From Occallatibacter gabretensis (GTDB lineage Bacteria; Acidobacteriota; Terriglobia; Terriglobales; Acidobacteriaceae), in NCBI RefSeq assembly GCF_001449115.1, contig NZ_LAIJ01000010.1, positions 372,001 to 436,000 on the forward strand: a stretch of 64,000 nucleotides of DNA, read 5' to 3'. A program made the translations under genes and the position numbers. Of the stretch, positions 9,951-18,231 are shown piece by piece; positions within the stretch are counted from its first letter, which is position 1, and the number at the start of each line of letters is the position of its first letter. The notes under the pieces are model-generated. The model saw only the letters and a list, made by a program, of their open reading frames with translations. It did no database searches and was not told where the DNA came from.

Positions 9951-10304
9951 TCAAGCCTCCTGCGGTGTAACAACCGCCAGCACGCGCGTAATGCCCGCAA
10001 ACATCCGCTCAAAGCTCACAACTTCTTTTTCCAGGTGCCGAACTCCCGCATCCGTCAGGCGGTAAACGCGCGTAGGCCGGCCCTTCGTCGAGGTGCCCGT
10101 CTCCGCCTCCAGCCAACCCTCCCGCAGCATGCGTTGCAGCGCCGGATACAGCGACCCTTCCTCCACCTGGAGCAGGTCGGCTGATACTTCCTTGATGTGC
10201 TTCACAAGCGCATAGCCGTGCATCGGCCTCACGCGCAGTGACTGGAGAATCATGATCTCCAGCGCTCCCGGAAAAAGATCGCGGTGTTTGGGATTCTTCG
10301 CCAT
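9951..10304 (-). CDS. PadR-family transcriptional repressor
   Basis: 117 residues. The PadR winged helix is clear: LFPGALEIMILQSL, MHGYALVKHIKEVS, LLQVEEGSLYPALQRMLREGWLEAE and KGRPTRVYRLTDAG (wing), then a short dimerisation helix. PadR proteins of this size are usually autoregulated ligand-responsive repressors. It is the first gene of a two-gene unit with the ADOP permease, and a perfect palindrome ends 17 bases before this start, which fits autorepression. The open frame continues six codons upstream to a TTG, but the ATG at 10304 begins the conserved region. Confidence 0.92.
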   Translation of the reverse strand: MAKNPKHRDLFPGALEIMILQSLRVRPMHGYALVKHIKEVSADLLQVEEGSLYPALQRMLREGWLEAETGTSTKGRPTRVYRLTDAGVRHLEKEVVSFERMFAGITRVLAVVTPQEA

Positions 10305-10320
10305 GCAATGAAGATAACTC

Positions 10321-10349
10321 AAAATACCTATTTTTAAAATAGGTATTTT
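10321..10349 (-). promoter_or_regulatory. Putative PadR operator
   Basis: Perfect inverted repeat with 14-bp arms (AAAATACCTATTTT at 10321-10334 and its complement at 10336-10349) and a single T between. It sits immediately upstream of padR, in the place of its promoter, and contains the core TACCTA...TAGGTA. Assignment as PadR operator is inference from position and symmetry. Confidence 0.65.
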
Positions 10350-10525
10350 AGAAAAATATTTTGACGGGATTCAGTCCGCCTTCAATCGCACGATAAGCTC
10401 TTCAGGATGAAGATTTAGGGAGTACTCGAAGAAATTATTTCGCAAGATTGTCACCTTGGGAAAAGTAACCCAAAGCAATACGCTTCGCCTATAACCGCTA
10501 TTGAAGAGGGTGAGCAGAGGTATGC

Positions 10526-11347
10526 ATGGCTGATAAATACAACGAGATAGGAACTCCAAAACGGCAATTTGATTTTCCGTGGGTATTGGCGGGCATTATG
10601 GCCATAGCCCTACTGTTAATCACTCCCCGTCTGAGCGCAGACAATTCTGGGCGCATCACGACAACAATATTGCTTGTCGCGATGTTGAGTCTCTTTCTTT
10701 ATGGATTGAGTGAGAGGGTGCATTTCCGCAAACCAATTTTTTGGATTTTGACAGTTCTCTCTCTTGCGGTGTGTGTATGGTTCGGTCATTTTGTATGGCC
10801 ACACACTCTAGAAGCCAGCCCAGGAAAATTGAAGTTCCACGGCAATTTTCCTGGTGGTAACGAGCAATATCTTATATCGCTGACGAACAGATCAGACCAC
10901 GATCTTTATTTAGCAGAACTGGATATAACGATTCCCAACGCCTCACAAGACCCAAGAGTTTTCTTTGATATAGATCCTTCACCTTCATCGCGAAAACCGA
11001 TTGGAGAAGCCACTGGAGATGCTGCCAAATATACCGACATCATTGGAGGACTGTGCCACGATGATGTCGAGAATGTCATATTCGAGATGTCCGTGGGACA
11101 TATGGCTCCTCATGAGAGTCGAGATTTTTATCTCATACACACAGCACCCGGCGAAGCAATAGCTTCGGTTGAAAGCGGTTTTTTTACGACCGACCCTCAG
11201 CCCATCAGTCTTAATGAGCATAGTTCGAGTCAATTGTTCGGATTCTCAAAGAAAGTGTCTGGACAGTGTAGGATGTTTAACTTCCTTCTTGATCGCAACG
11301 TCAAGAAGGGAATACATGTATTGGGCACGCCCATCACGCAGCAGTGA
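10526..11347 (+). CDS. Unknown membrane protein with three helices and an exposed C-terminal domain
   Basis: 273 residues that I do not recognise. Three hydrophobic helices lie at about residues 17-34, 43-60 and 70-88. A soluble domain of about 180 residues follows, with alternating beta-strand-like segments resembling an Ig-like or DUF11-type sandwich (GNFPGGNEQYLISLTNRS). AGAGG precedes the ATG by six bases. The gene is visibly richer in A and T than its neighbours and its last codons overlap the transposase remnant by 14 bases, so the tail may have been replaced when the element inserted. Base composition and the adjoining remnant suggest acquired DNA. No function can be proposed. Confidence 0.6.
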   Translation: MADKYNEIGTPKRQFDFPWVLAGIMAIALLLITPRLSADNSGRITTTILLVAMLSLFLYGLSERVHFRKPIFWILTVLSLAVCVWFGHFVWPHTLEASPGKLKFHGNFPGGNEQYLISLTNRSDHDLYLAELDITIPNASQDPRVFFDIDPSPSSRKPIGEATGDAAKYTDIIGGLCHDDVENVIFEMSVGHMAPHESRDFYLIHTAPGEAIASVESGFFTTDPQPISLNEHSSSQLFGFSKKVSGQCRMFNFLLDRNVKKGIHVLGTPITQQ

Positions 11348-11664
11348 GATTCTTATATTCCAGCACCGGCGCTTCAACTGGCTTGATGGGCGTGTCGCGA
11401 AACAGATACGGATTGAAACGGTTGTTGAATCGGAATGCCATTTCGTCGAGGTAAGCTGACAAATGCTTTGCGGAGATTTTGTGCCACGAACCAAAGATGC
11501 CGCGCTTGAGCAAACTGAATGCGCTCTATTCCGTTGGTGTAACGTCTCCGTCCACGTATAGGCCGCTGTAGTGATTGATGGTTTATGGTGATCTCGTGTA
11601 ATCCCAGCTTGTTTCATTGCTGGCTGATACGGCCCCCAATCGTCAGTCATAATGACGTGAACAT
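11334..11664 (-). pseudogene. ISXO2-like (IS1595-type) transposase remnant
   Basis: Minus-strand reading gives pieces of the C-terminal third of an ISXO2-like transposase. MTDDWGPYQPAMKQAGIT comes first. After a lost base near 11585, YSGLYVDGDV follows. A short out-of-frame stretch (TNGIE) then contains an in-frame TAG at 11526-11528. SAFSLLKRGIFGSWHK through NNRFNPYLFRDTPIKPVEAP follows, with the natural stop at 11334. The N-terminal two thirds and recognisable terminal repeats are absent. It cannot encode an active enzyme. Confidence 0.75.
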
Positions 11665-11682
11665 ACTATCCAAAAAACAGAA

Positions 11683-13965
11683 TTATGCTACCTGGGCCGA
11701 TCCGTCCTGCTGATAAGACCGCTTCACCGCGACCAGTGGTAGAAATACGGTGAACGTGGTGCCGTGCGAATCGGCTCCGGTACTGCTTGTCACACGGATA
11801 TTGCCGCCCCAGGATTCAACAAACTGCTTGACTACCCAAAGTCCCAGCCCGGTGCCGGCGGTCGGCTTGGTGGTGAAGAAGGCTTCAAAGAGCCGGGGCA
11901 AATTCTCTGGCGGAATTCCACTGCCGTTATCTTCGATCCGCACATCGACGCCTGCCGTTCCATTGTGCTCCGATTCGCGAAGCGCAATGGATAGTCTGCC
12001 GCCCTTCCGCGTGGCGTCAATTGCATTCGAAAGCAGGTTCGAGAACACTTGATTCATCTCGCCGCGCAGCGCTTTGATCGTCGGCACCGTGGCAAAGTCC
12101 CTCCGAACTTCAATTCCGCCCACCCGCAGCCGGCTGTGGTACACCGTCAGGACTTCTTCCAGCAGAACCTGCATATCAATCTGGGCCGGAATAGACGATT
12201 GCCGGTAGAAACCGAGTGTGTGCCTGGCAATGTCCGAGACGCGAGTCATCTCGTTTTCGGCAGTGGAAAGAAACTCCTCTACCTTTTCGGCCTGACCATT
12301 GGATATCCGGGCAAGATAAATCAGGTTCAGCACAGACTCGAGAGGATTATTGATTTCGTGTGCCGTGGTTGCCGCAAGCCGGCCCGTGGCCGCCAGCTTT
12401 TCTGAGAGTAGAAGCCGTTCCTGCTGAATGTGTCTCTCTGTTACATCCTGGACGAAGATCGAGATACCTTCCGCGGAAGGAATGATGTTGGTGTGGAACC
12501 AGCGGCCCAGCGGCGCATAGTACTCTTCCAGCCGCTCGGGCCTGGAGGTCTTCATTGCCTGTTGATAGCAGAGGCCAAAGGCAGTGTCTTCCAGTTCTGG
12601 AAATACCTGCCACAGATCTTTGCCTGTCACCTCGGGCAGAGTTACACCAACCAAAGCCGCCCATTGCTCATTGGCGTATCCGATGCGCCACTTGCGATCG
12701 ATGAAAACGAAGCCTTCGGAGATGCTTTCCAGAATCGTGCGGTATTGCCGCTCGGCGCTCTCGGCCTTCAGGTGCAGCTCCTCTTCGTTCCGCATCATTT
12801 CCTGCCGCAGACGATACATTGCAATATCCGCGCCCGGTCGCGCCGTCAGCTCTGGCGCCATAATCTCGTCAATCCGCATTTCGCTGCCCGCAGGTGTACC
12901 GCAAGGTGTGGGCGACACGCTATCTATTGCGGGTCTCCTCTCTTCCTGTTCGAACGCGCGCGCATTCCCGATCATCGTCGTGATCTGCGTCGACATCAGC
13001 TCCAGAAAGTGTCGATAGTGTCCGTCGAAAGGGATATGCGAGCTGAGTCCGGCAACGAGAAATCCTGATAGCTGGTCCGGAAGGTTGGATCGGATTGGCG
13101 CCACTGCAGCCATGCTGGGTCCATGAGACCACGGCCCTTGCGGTGGCATATCAAACTTGTTCTTCACGTTCTCAATCAGTTGAATTTTTCCTGTCGCACG
13201 GGCGGCAGACAACGGCCAGACCTGATCCGTTGTCGCCAGCAGGTCGATCGATTTTGGGCAGCCTCGATCCTCAGTATCAACGCCGGCCGTGCATGTCCGG
13301 CTCGCCACCTGCTGCTTCTCATCGAATAGGTACAGCAGAAGAAAGGGAATGTCTTTCGCGTAGGTTGAGAGCGTCTTGCCGACAAACTCGCACGCCTCTT
13401 TGGCGGATTTCGGTTCGGTGGAGTGGGCGCCGAGTTCCCGCAGCACACGCGTCCGGCGTTCGCCGATCACCTGGCTAGTGATCTCATGCACCGTAGCCAG
13501 CACGCCGCCGATACCCCCCGGAACACTCTCATCCGGTACAGGGCTGTAGGCCACGGTGAAATGTGTCTCCTCGAAAAATCCTCGCCGGTTGAGCTCAAGT
13601 TGAAGATCTTCCATCCAGGTAGCGGGTCCGCCTTGAAAGGGGGTCTTGATCAACGGCTCCAGCACATGCCAGATTTCCTCCCATACGTCGCTGACTGGCC
13701 GGCCCAGCGCCCAGGGGTGCTTTGTTCCCAGGATCGGAATATAGGCATCGTTATACAGGCAGCAGAACTGCGGTCCCCACCAGAGCAGTTGCGGAAATCG
13801 GTTGGCGAGAAGAAACCTCGCCATCATGCGCAAGGCGGGCGACCAGGTGTCCGGAGGCCCCAGAGGGGTCTTGGTCCAATCTGTGGCGCGCATGAGTCCT
13901 CCCATCATTCCATTACCTGGAAAGGGTGGATAGGGCGCCTTCGACTGGAAATTGCTGCCGCTCAT
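11683..13965 (-). CDS. Sensor histidine kinase (PAS-GAF-PAS-HisKA-HATPase), orphan
   Basis: 760 residues with no membrane helix, so probably a soluble sensor. Residues about 20-165 are a PAS-like domain of the type 'LGPPDTWSPALR...FPQLLWWGP'. About 175-345 look like a GAF domain and about 400-510 a second PAS (ILESISEGFVFIDRKWRIGYAN). The HisKA motif TAHEINNPLE has its phosphorylated His at residue 536. The HATPase-c boxes follow: NLLSNAIDA (N), EDNGSGIP (G1), FFTTKPTAGTGLGLWVV (F/G2). No receiver domain or response regulator gene is adjacent, so its partner is elsewhere. A weak GGAG lies about 13 bases before the ATG. Signal is unknown. Confidence 0.88.
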   Translation of the reverse strand: MSGSNFQSKAPYPPFPGNGMMGGLMRATDWTKTPLGPPDTWSPALRMMARFLLANRFPQLLWWGPQFCCLYNDAYIPILGTKHPWALGRPVSDVWEEIWHVLEPLIKTPFQGGPATWMEDLQLELNRRGFFEETHFTVAYSPVPDESVPGGIGGVLATVHEITSQVIGERRTRVLRELGAHSTEPKSAKEACEFVGKTLSTYAKDIPFLLLYLFDEKQQVASRTCTAGVDTEDRGCPKSIDLLATTDQVWPLSAARATGKIQLIENVKNKFDMPPQGPWSHGPSMAAVAPIRSNLPDQLSGFLVAGLSSHIPFDGHYRHFLELMSTQITTMIGNARAFEQEERRPAIDSVSPTPCGTPAGSEMRIDEIMAPELTARPGADIAMYRLRQEMMRNEEELHLKAESAERQYRTILESISEGFVFIDRKWRIGYANEQWAALVGVTLPEVTGKDLWQVFPELEDTAFGLCYQQAMKTSRPERLEEYYAPLGRWFHTNIIPSAEGISIFVQDVTERHIQQERLLLSEKLAATGRLAATTAHEINNPLESVLNLIYLARISNGQAEKVEEFLSTAENEMTRVSDIARHTLGFYRQSSIPAQIDMQVLLEEVLTVYHSRLRVGGIEVRRDFATVPTIKALRGEMNQVFSNLLSNAIDATRKGGRLSIALRESEHNGTAGVDVRIEDNGSGIPPENLPRLFEAFFTTKPTAGTGLGLWVVKQFVESWGGNIRVTSSTGADSHGTTFTVFLPLVAVKRSYQQDGSAQVA

Positions 13966-14485
13966 TTATTAAGAAAGGCTCCATATGTAAACAACGGTGG
14001 AAGAGAGATATATAGTCGATTTGCCCACTCAGGTGCCAACTGGAATGAATCGATGGGAGCGACGCGCCAAGCCGCGAATGTAGGCTTCGATGGGCCTTAG
14101 GGGGGGTGAGTTGCTTTCCCCGCCCCGGACGTTACTTTGGTCCAATGGACTTTCGTGCTGGAACTTAGTTCAGAAAGTTTGCATAAAATTAGGCCTGTTT
14201 GTGCCACACTCATAATCAGCAGGCAAAAGACGGCCCGAATCCATCATGGATTCGGGCCGTCGTGTTTACGGGAGGGGAGGGAACCCCCCACCCCCTCCCT
14301 CGTCACCAGAAACTGCATTTCTGTAAATCTGTATCGCACAGTGCACTGCACAGTTTCAGAATAAAGATCGCATAAAGATTTCTATAAGCCCTTTGCAATC
14401 GCTCGTATCTCTAAGAAATTAAATTGCTTCAAAGACTGTGCTGCACAGGATAACTCCAGCAATTGTCCGAAATCGAACAACAAAA
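13966..14485. other. Gene-free interval with hairpins and GCACAG motifs
   Basis: About 520 bases without a convincing gene. It holds the strong hairpin at 14229-14261 (listed separately) and an 8-bp G/C-tract inverted repeat (14270-14277 with 14292-14299). The motif GCACAG recurs at 14336, 14348 and 14443, the last inside the perfect 6-1-6 palindrome CTGTGC-T-GCACAG (14436-14448). Near the kinase side it should carry that gene's promoter. A small RNA read on the minus strand between the two hairpins is possible but unproven. Confidence 0.4.
14229..14261 (-). terminator. Strong hairpin, probable terminator
   Basis: Perfect 15-bp arms (GACGGCCCGAATCCA and complement) with a 3-base loop. On the minus strand TTTT follows directly. 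It lies 225 bases beyond the protease terminator, so it may end a separate minus-strand transcript or serve as a backup. Confidence 0.6.
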
Positions 14486-14517
14486 ATGGCGCTGTGAGCA
14501 GATGCTCACAGCGCCAT
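14486..14517 (-). terminator. Rho-independent terminator of the protease gene
   Basis: Perfect 15-bp arms (ATGGCGCTGTGAGCA and complement) with a 2-base loop, followed on the minus strand by TTTTTGTTGTT. It lies 13 bases beyond the stop of the S53 protease. Confidence 0.85.
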
Positions 14518-14529
14518 AAATGCTTACAG

Positions 14530-17500
14530 CTACTGAACAGTTACGGTCAGCGACTGGGCAGCAATGTTCCCCGCATTGTCCATCACCTGAACGGTGACGG
14601 GTGCCGTAAGGGTCACATCCACTGCGGTAGCGGCCGAATTCGATCCCGTGAAGGTCGAATCTCCGCCATAGCTGGCCACAATGCTGTGATTGCCAATGGC
14701 CAGGGAAGAAGTCGTCAGCGTCGCCGATCCACCGGAGACCGATCCCGTTCCGAGAACGTTGGTTCCGTCCTCAAACGTCACAGTCCCTGAGGGTGAACCG
14801 CCGCTGCCGGTCGCTGAGCCTACGCTAGCCGTCAGCGTCACCGCACTACCCAGCGCAGGCGAGGCGGACGACACGGAAAGCGCGGTTGCCGACGTCCCCG
14901 TATTCGCAACATTCGGCTTCGAACCATTGGTGCAGCCCGTCACGAAGGCGAACACGCTGATCGTTGCGAGAAGAACAACGAAGTGAAAACGGCGCTTCCT
15001 GCCCGGCAGGCCGAGCAGAACGATGCACGCCAGACCGGTCATTGCGCCCGTTCCAAGCAACGCAATTGTGCGGGGCTGCGATTGTGCGGCAAGAGGCCCT
15101 GAGAGGGTGATCGTCAGCGTGGAGGAAACTGCGCCGCTGGATGCGGCAACCGGCGTGCTGAAAGAGCAGGTCATGCCGGTTGGCAACGTTCCGGGGCAGC
15201 CGAAGATAAGCGACGATGGATTGAGTGTTGTCCCTGCGGCAGGAGTCACCGTAATCGCCATCGTGTTGCCGGTAGTGCTGCCTGGGGATAGCGTAAGTGT
15301 TGCCTGGGGCAGAGTGAGAGCAAACGGGGCCGTATAGCTTACTGTGAGCGAGTTAGTGGAGCCGGTGTAGTTGGTATCGCCTGCGTAAGTAGCGCTGATG
15401 ACATTCGCACCATTCGCAAGCCACTGGCCTGGCACACTTACCGCCGCATTAGCAATGGAGTTGCCCGACGTGTCTGTGGATGCAAGCAGCGGAACCGTCG
15501 TCAGCGTCTTGCCGGTTGTGGTGTCTGTAAGCACAACGCTGCCGGTCGGCGAAGCAGCCGACGTCGCGGTGCCGATGTTCACCTTCACCAGTACGCTGCC
15601 GCCCGGCGCAACCGTGCTCTGGCTGGATCCAAGCGTCATCGCGGTTGCTGCCTGACTGACCGTGACGGACGAAGTGCTGGAGGTGCTGACGCCAAAGGAG
15701 CCATCACCCGTATAACGTGCGTACAAAATATGCGTTCCGGCAGAAAGCATATTTTCCATAACGGCTGCAGCCCCATTTGCAAGCTGCGCGTTGCCGAGCG
15801 GAGTCCCGGTGGCGGTGTCCTGGTCAAACAACGCAACAGCGCCCGTGGGAACCTTAGCTCCCGAAGCCGCCGCCACCTGAACCTGTGCTTTCAGCGACGC
15901 GCCATAGACGAGTGCCGTTCCGCTCAGATTCAGAGTTGTGGTGCTATTGGACAGGCCGCCAATAGCGTTGCTCCACGCATTGAGTAACGCCGATACGTCA
16001 GCCGAGCCAAGGCCGCTGGCAAGGTCATAACCAACATTGGCATTGTAGTCAGGGAGCATACCTACTTCGTCATCCGGATTGGTTACCGAGCAGAGTGTGC
16101 CCGGGGGAACTGCAACGTTGCCCGCCAAACAAGGAGTCGCGTTGTTATCCGTGGTGATGTCGTGATAAACCGCTGGGCCATTGGAGCCATACTGCGCGGC
16201 GCCCATCTGGTACAGGCTGTAATTAATGTTGCCGAGTGATCCCTGCGCCTTCTGGTTCATCAGCGCTACCACGCCTGCAAATGCGGGCGTGGCAAACGAA
16301 GTGCCGCCCGCGGTCAGGTATGCGAGGTCACCATTCTGATAGTTACAGGTGCTGTCCGGCGTCGAATCCGATTGGCAGAACAGGTATGCAGATCCCCACA
16401 GACCGGAGCCTGCGAAGAAGGAAACATCGGGAAGGTTACGCACGCCATTCTGCGGCATTCCGGGTACAGAAAGCTGCCAGTCTGGCCGTGGATAGCCGCC
16501 TGTGCAGCTTGACGGATCGGACGCATCCGACTGGGTGCACCTGCTGGCGCCGCCGCCGCCGCCCGCGGTGTTCAGGAATGGCGCACCATTGCTGAAATCG
16601 TTGCAGAGCGCTTCGTTGGTTGTATCCGCGGAAAAGCCGTTCTGCTGCGCCGCTACTAACACCAGGGTGCTGGCGCAGGTTTCATTCCACGGTGATTCCG
16701 GAATGTAGCTCAGAGCCGACGAGCCATCCGCAGCATTGGTGCTGCCCCAGTACTGGCTGGTATGTCCATAGTTGCCAGAGAAGTCCGTGCCGCCAACTGC
16801 CGTGTTGTAAGGCGTTGAGGCAAAGCCGCTCACCTGTTCGCCATAAAAAGACAGTTCCTGGTTCTGATCGCAGGACGCAGAGCCTGAGTCTCCGGCAGCC
16901 ACCAGGACAGTGATACCTTCAGCCGCAGCCTGCTGCCACATATCGTTAAAGAACTGGTTGCCGGATGCGCCCAGTGCCAGCTCGCAGCCGCCCCAGCTCA
17001 CACTCAAGATGGGAGCAACATTGTTGTCTACCGCATACTGCGCTGCTTCTGTCACGCCGCCGCCGGTGTTGGTCTGGCCGGAAACGATCAGGTCGATGGT
17101 TGCATTCGGGGCGACGGCGCCCGACCACTCCACATCGAGGTCAGCTTCGCCTTCAGTGCTGTCTCCCGTGTAGCCCGGGTTCTCGCCAACATAGATTGTG
17201 TTGAGCTTCTTCTCTGGAAGATTGAATGCCGTGCGAAATGCATCCACATCTGCGGGATTTACGTCACTCTGCGCAACAATGGCGATGGTCTGCCCACTAC
17301 CGTCGATCTTTTGATTCCAGACGGGTTTCACGTTGTAGATTGTGCCGAAATCGCCCGGAGCGAGGAAGTAATAGTTGCTCCCGTTGATGGCGGCGGTGAA
17401 CTGTGGTGAAGCGCTCTTTATCGCGGTCTGAGAGCGCATTGTGGGCTGCTGAGCATACTGCTGCCACTTGCCACCCGCAGCGCGACGCGCCATCTGAGGC

Positions 17501-18141
17501 GTTGTATGCAGCGGTGTTTTGCCATACGTGGTCAGCGACGCAAAGCCTGTGACCACCGGAGCGATCGCTGCCGGAATCATCGGATCGGTCGCATTGGCAT
17601 AGTGTGTCTGGCCATTGATGCTGTATTGATGCATCTCGGTGTGGAAGGCCGAGCGAAGCTGGGCCTGCGTACCCGAGAAGGTGATGACGTTGCGGCCGTT
17701 CGACACGCCTTCCACTGTGAAGCCGTGCTGGTCCAGCCACGCCGTCACTTTGCTGATGTCCGAATCGGACACGCCATAGGTGGCACCGAAGACCTGCGGC
17801 GTAAGCCATTTGTGATAGCTTGCTGACCCCGACTTCTGCTGATCGTGCAGTAGCTTTTCGAGCGCCGCTTCCTGCGTATCGCTATGCTTGAGCACCAGCT
17901 GGAGATGCCTGAGTGAAAGATCGTCAGCGGCAACGCCCAGGTCATTTGCTTTATGCGTAAACGGCGGTGTATTGCCGGTGAGGCGAACAAGGCTGTGATC
18001 ACTGATCGCCTGGCTAATGCGCGCCTCTGGTGTAACGCTGCTTTGAGCATTTGCGCGTGGCAGGACGCAGGGCACAGCGGAGACCGCTGCGCAGAGCGCG
18101 AGAGCGGCAATGCGGGACCGACTTGAGAATGTATGCTTCAT
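14530..18141 (-). CDS. Secreted kumamolisin-type S53 protease with Ig-like repeats
   Basis: 1203 residues. A Sec signal peptide (MKHTFSSRSRIAALALC...ANA) leads to a pro-kumamolisin activation domain (about 40-190). The sedolisin catalytic domain (about 240-720) has the E-x3-D pair in GEADLDVEWSG (E332, D336) and the nucleophile in GGTSFATPAFAG (S615), with a late Ca-type DITTDNN...ASGLGSADV region. Two bacterial Ig-like (Big_3) repeats follow (about 740-940), then another beta domain. The tail is odd: two hydrophobic helices separated by GRKRR, a TGCTNG motif and a final Ig-like repeat. It should be an acid-active endopeptidase acting outside the cell. The ATG at 18141 has GGAG five bases upstream, so I reject the longer frame from 18210. 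It probably shares a transcript with the upstream FG-GAP gene. Confidence 0.9.
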   Translation of the reverse strand: MKHTFSSRSRIAALALCAAVSAVPCVLPRANAQSSVTPEARISQAISDHSLVRLTGNTPPFTHKANDLGVAADDLSLRHLQLVLKHSDTQEAALEKLLHDQQKSGSASYHKWLTPQVFGATYGVSDSDISKVTAWLDQHGFTVEGVSNGRNVITFSGTQAQLRSAFHTEMHQYSINGQTHYANATDPMIPAAIAPVVTGFASLTTYGKTPLHTTPQMARRAAGGKWQQYAQQPTMRSQTAIKSASPQFTAAINGSNYYFLAPGDFGTIYNVKPVWNQKIDGSGQTIAIVAQSDVNPADVDAFRTAFNLPEKKLNTIYVGENPGYTGDSTEGEADLDVEWSGAVAPNATIDLIVSGQTNTGGGVTEAAQYAVDNNVAPILSVSWGGCELALGASGNQFFNDMWQQAAAEGITVLVAAGDSGSASCDQNQELSFYGEQVSGFASTPYNTAVGGTDFSGNYGHTSQYWGSTNAADGSSALSYIPESPWNETCASTLVLVAAQQNGFSADTTNEALCNDFSNGAPFLNTAGGGGGASRCTQSDASDPSSCTGGYPRPDWQLSVPGMPQNGVRNLPDVSFFAGSGLWGSAYLFCQSDSTPDSTCNYQNGDLAYLTAGGTSFATPAFAGVVALMNQKAQGSLGNINYSLYQMGAAQYGSNGPAVYHDITTDNNATPCLAGNVAVPPGTLCSVTNPDDEVGMLPDYNANVGYDLASGLGSADVSALLNAWSNAIGGLSNSTTTLNLSGTALVYGASLKAQVQVAAASGAKVPTGAVALFDQDTATGTPLGNAQLANGAAAVMENMLSAGTHILYARYTGDGSFGVSTSSTSSVTVSQAATAMTLGSSQSTVAPGGSVLVKVNIGTATSAASPTGSVVLTDTTTGKTLTTVPLLASTDTSGNSIANAAVSVPGQWLANGANVISATYAGDTNYTGSTNSLTVSYTAPFALTLPQATLTLSPGSTTGNTMAITVTPAAGTTLNPSSLIFGCPGTLPTGMTCSFSTPVAASSGAVSSTLTITLSGPLAAQSQPRTIALLGTGAMTGLACIVLLGLPGRKRRFHFVVLLATISVFAFVTGCTNGSKPNVANTGTSATALSVSSASPALGSAVTLTASVGSATGSGGSPSGTVTFEDGTNVLGTGSVSGGSATLTTSSLAIGNHSIVASYGGDSTFTGSNSAATAVDVTLTAPVTVQVMDNAGNIAAQSLTVTVQ

Positions 18142-18184
18142 GGATCTCCGTAATTTCTTCCGCAGTTCAGCGGAACGCATTCTT

Positions 18185-18226
18185 GTCCGGTGATGGGCGG
18201 AATGCATCAACGCACTCCGCCCGGAC
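18185..18226 (-). other. Intercistronic stem-loop
   Basis: An extended imperfect hairpin fills the gap between the FG-GAP gene and the protease gene. The arms GGGCGGA (18195-18201) and TCCGCCC (18216-18222) are extended by GTCC/GGAC with a small bulge. No T tract follows, so an RNA-stability or partial-attenuation role is more likely than full termination. Confidence 0.4.
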
Positions 18227-18231
18227 TGTCG

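Noticed and set aside
14268..14303. G-rich run as possible G-quadruplex
   Set aside because: Each strand offers only three separated G tracts and both tracts pair with C tracts nearby as a hairpin, so a quadruplex is not supported.
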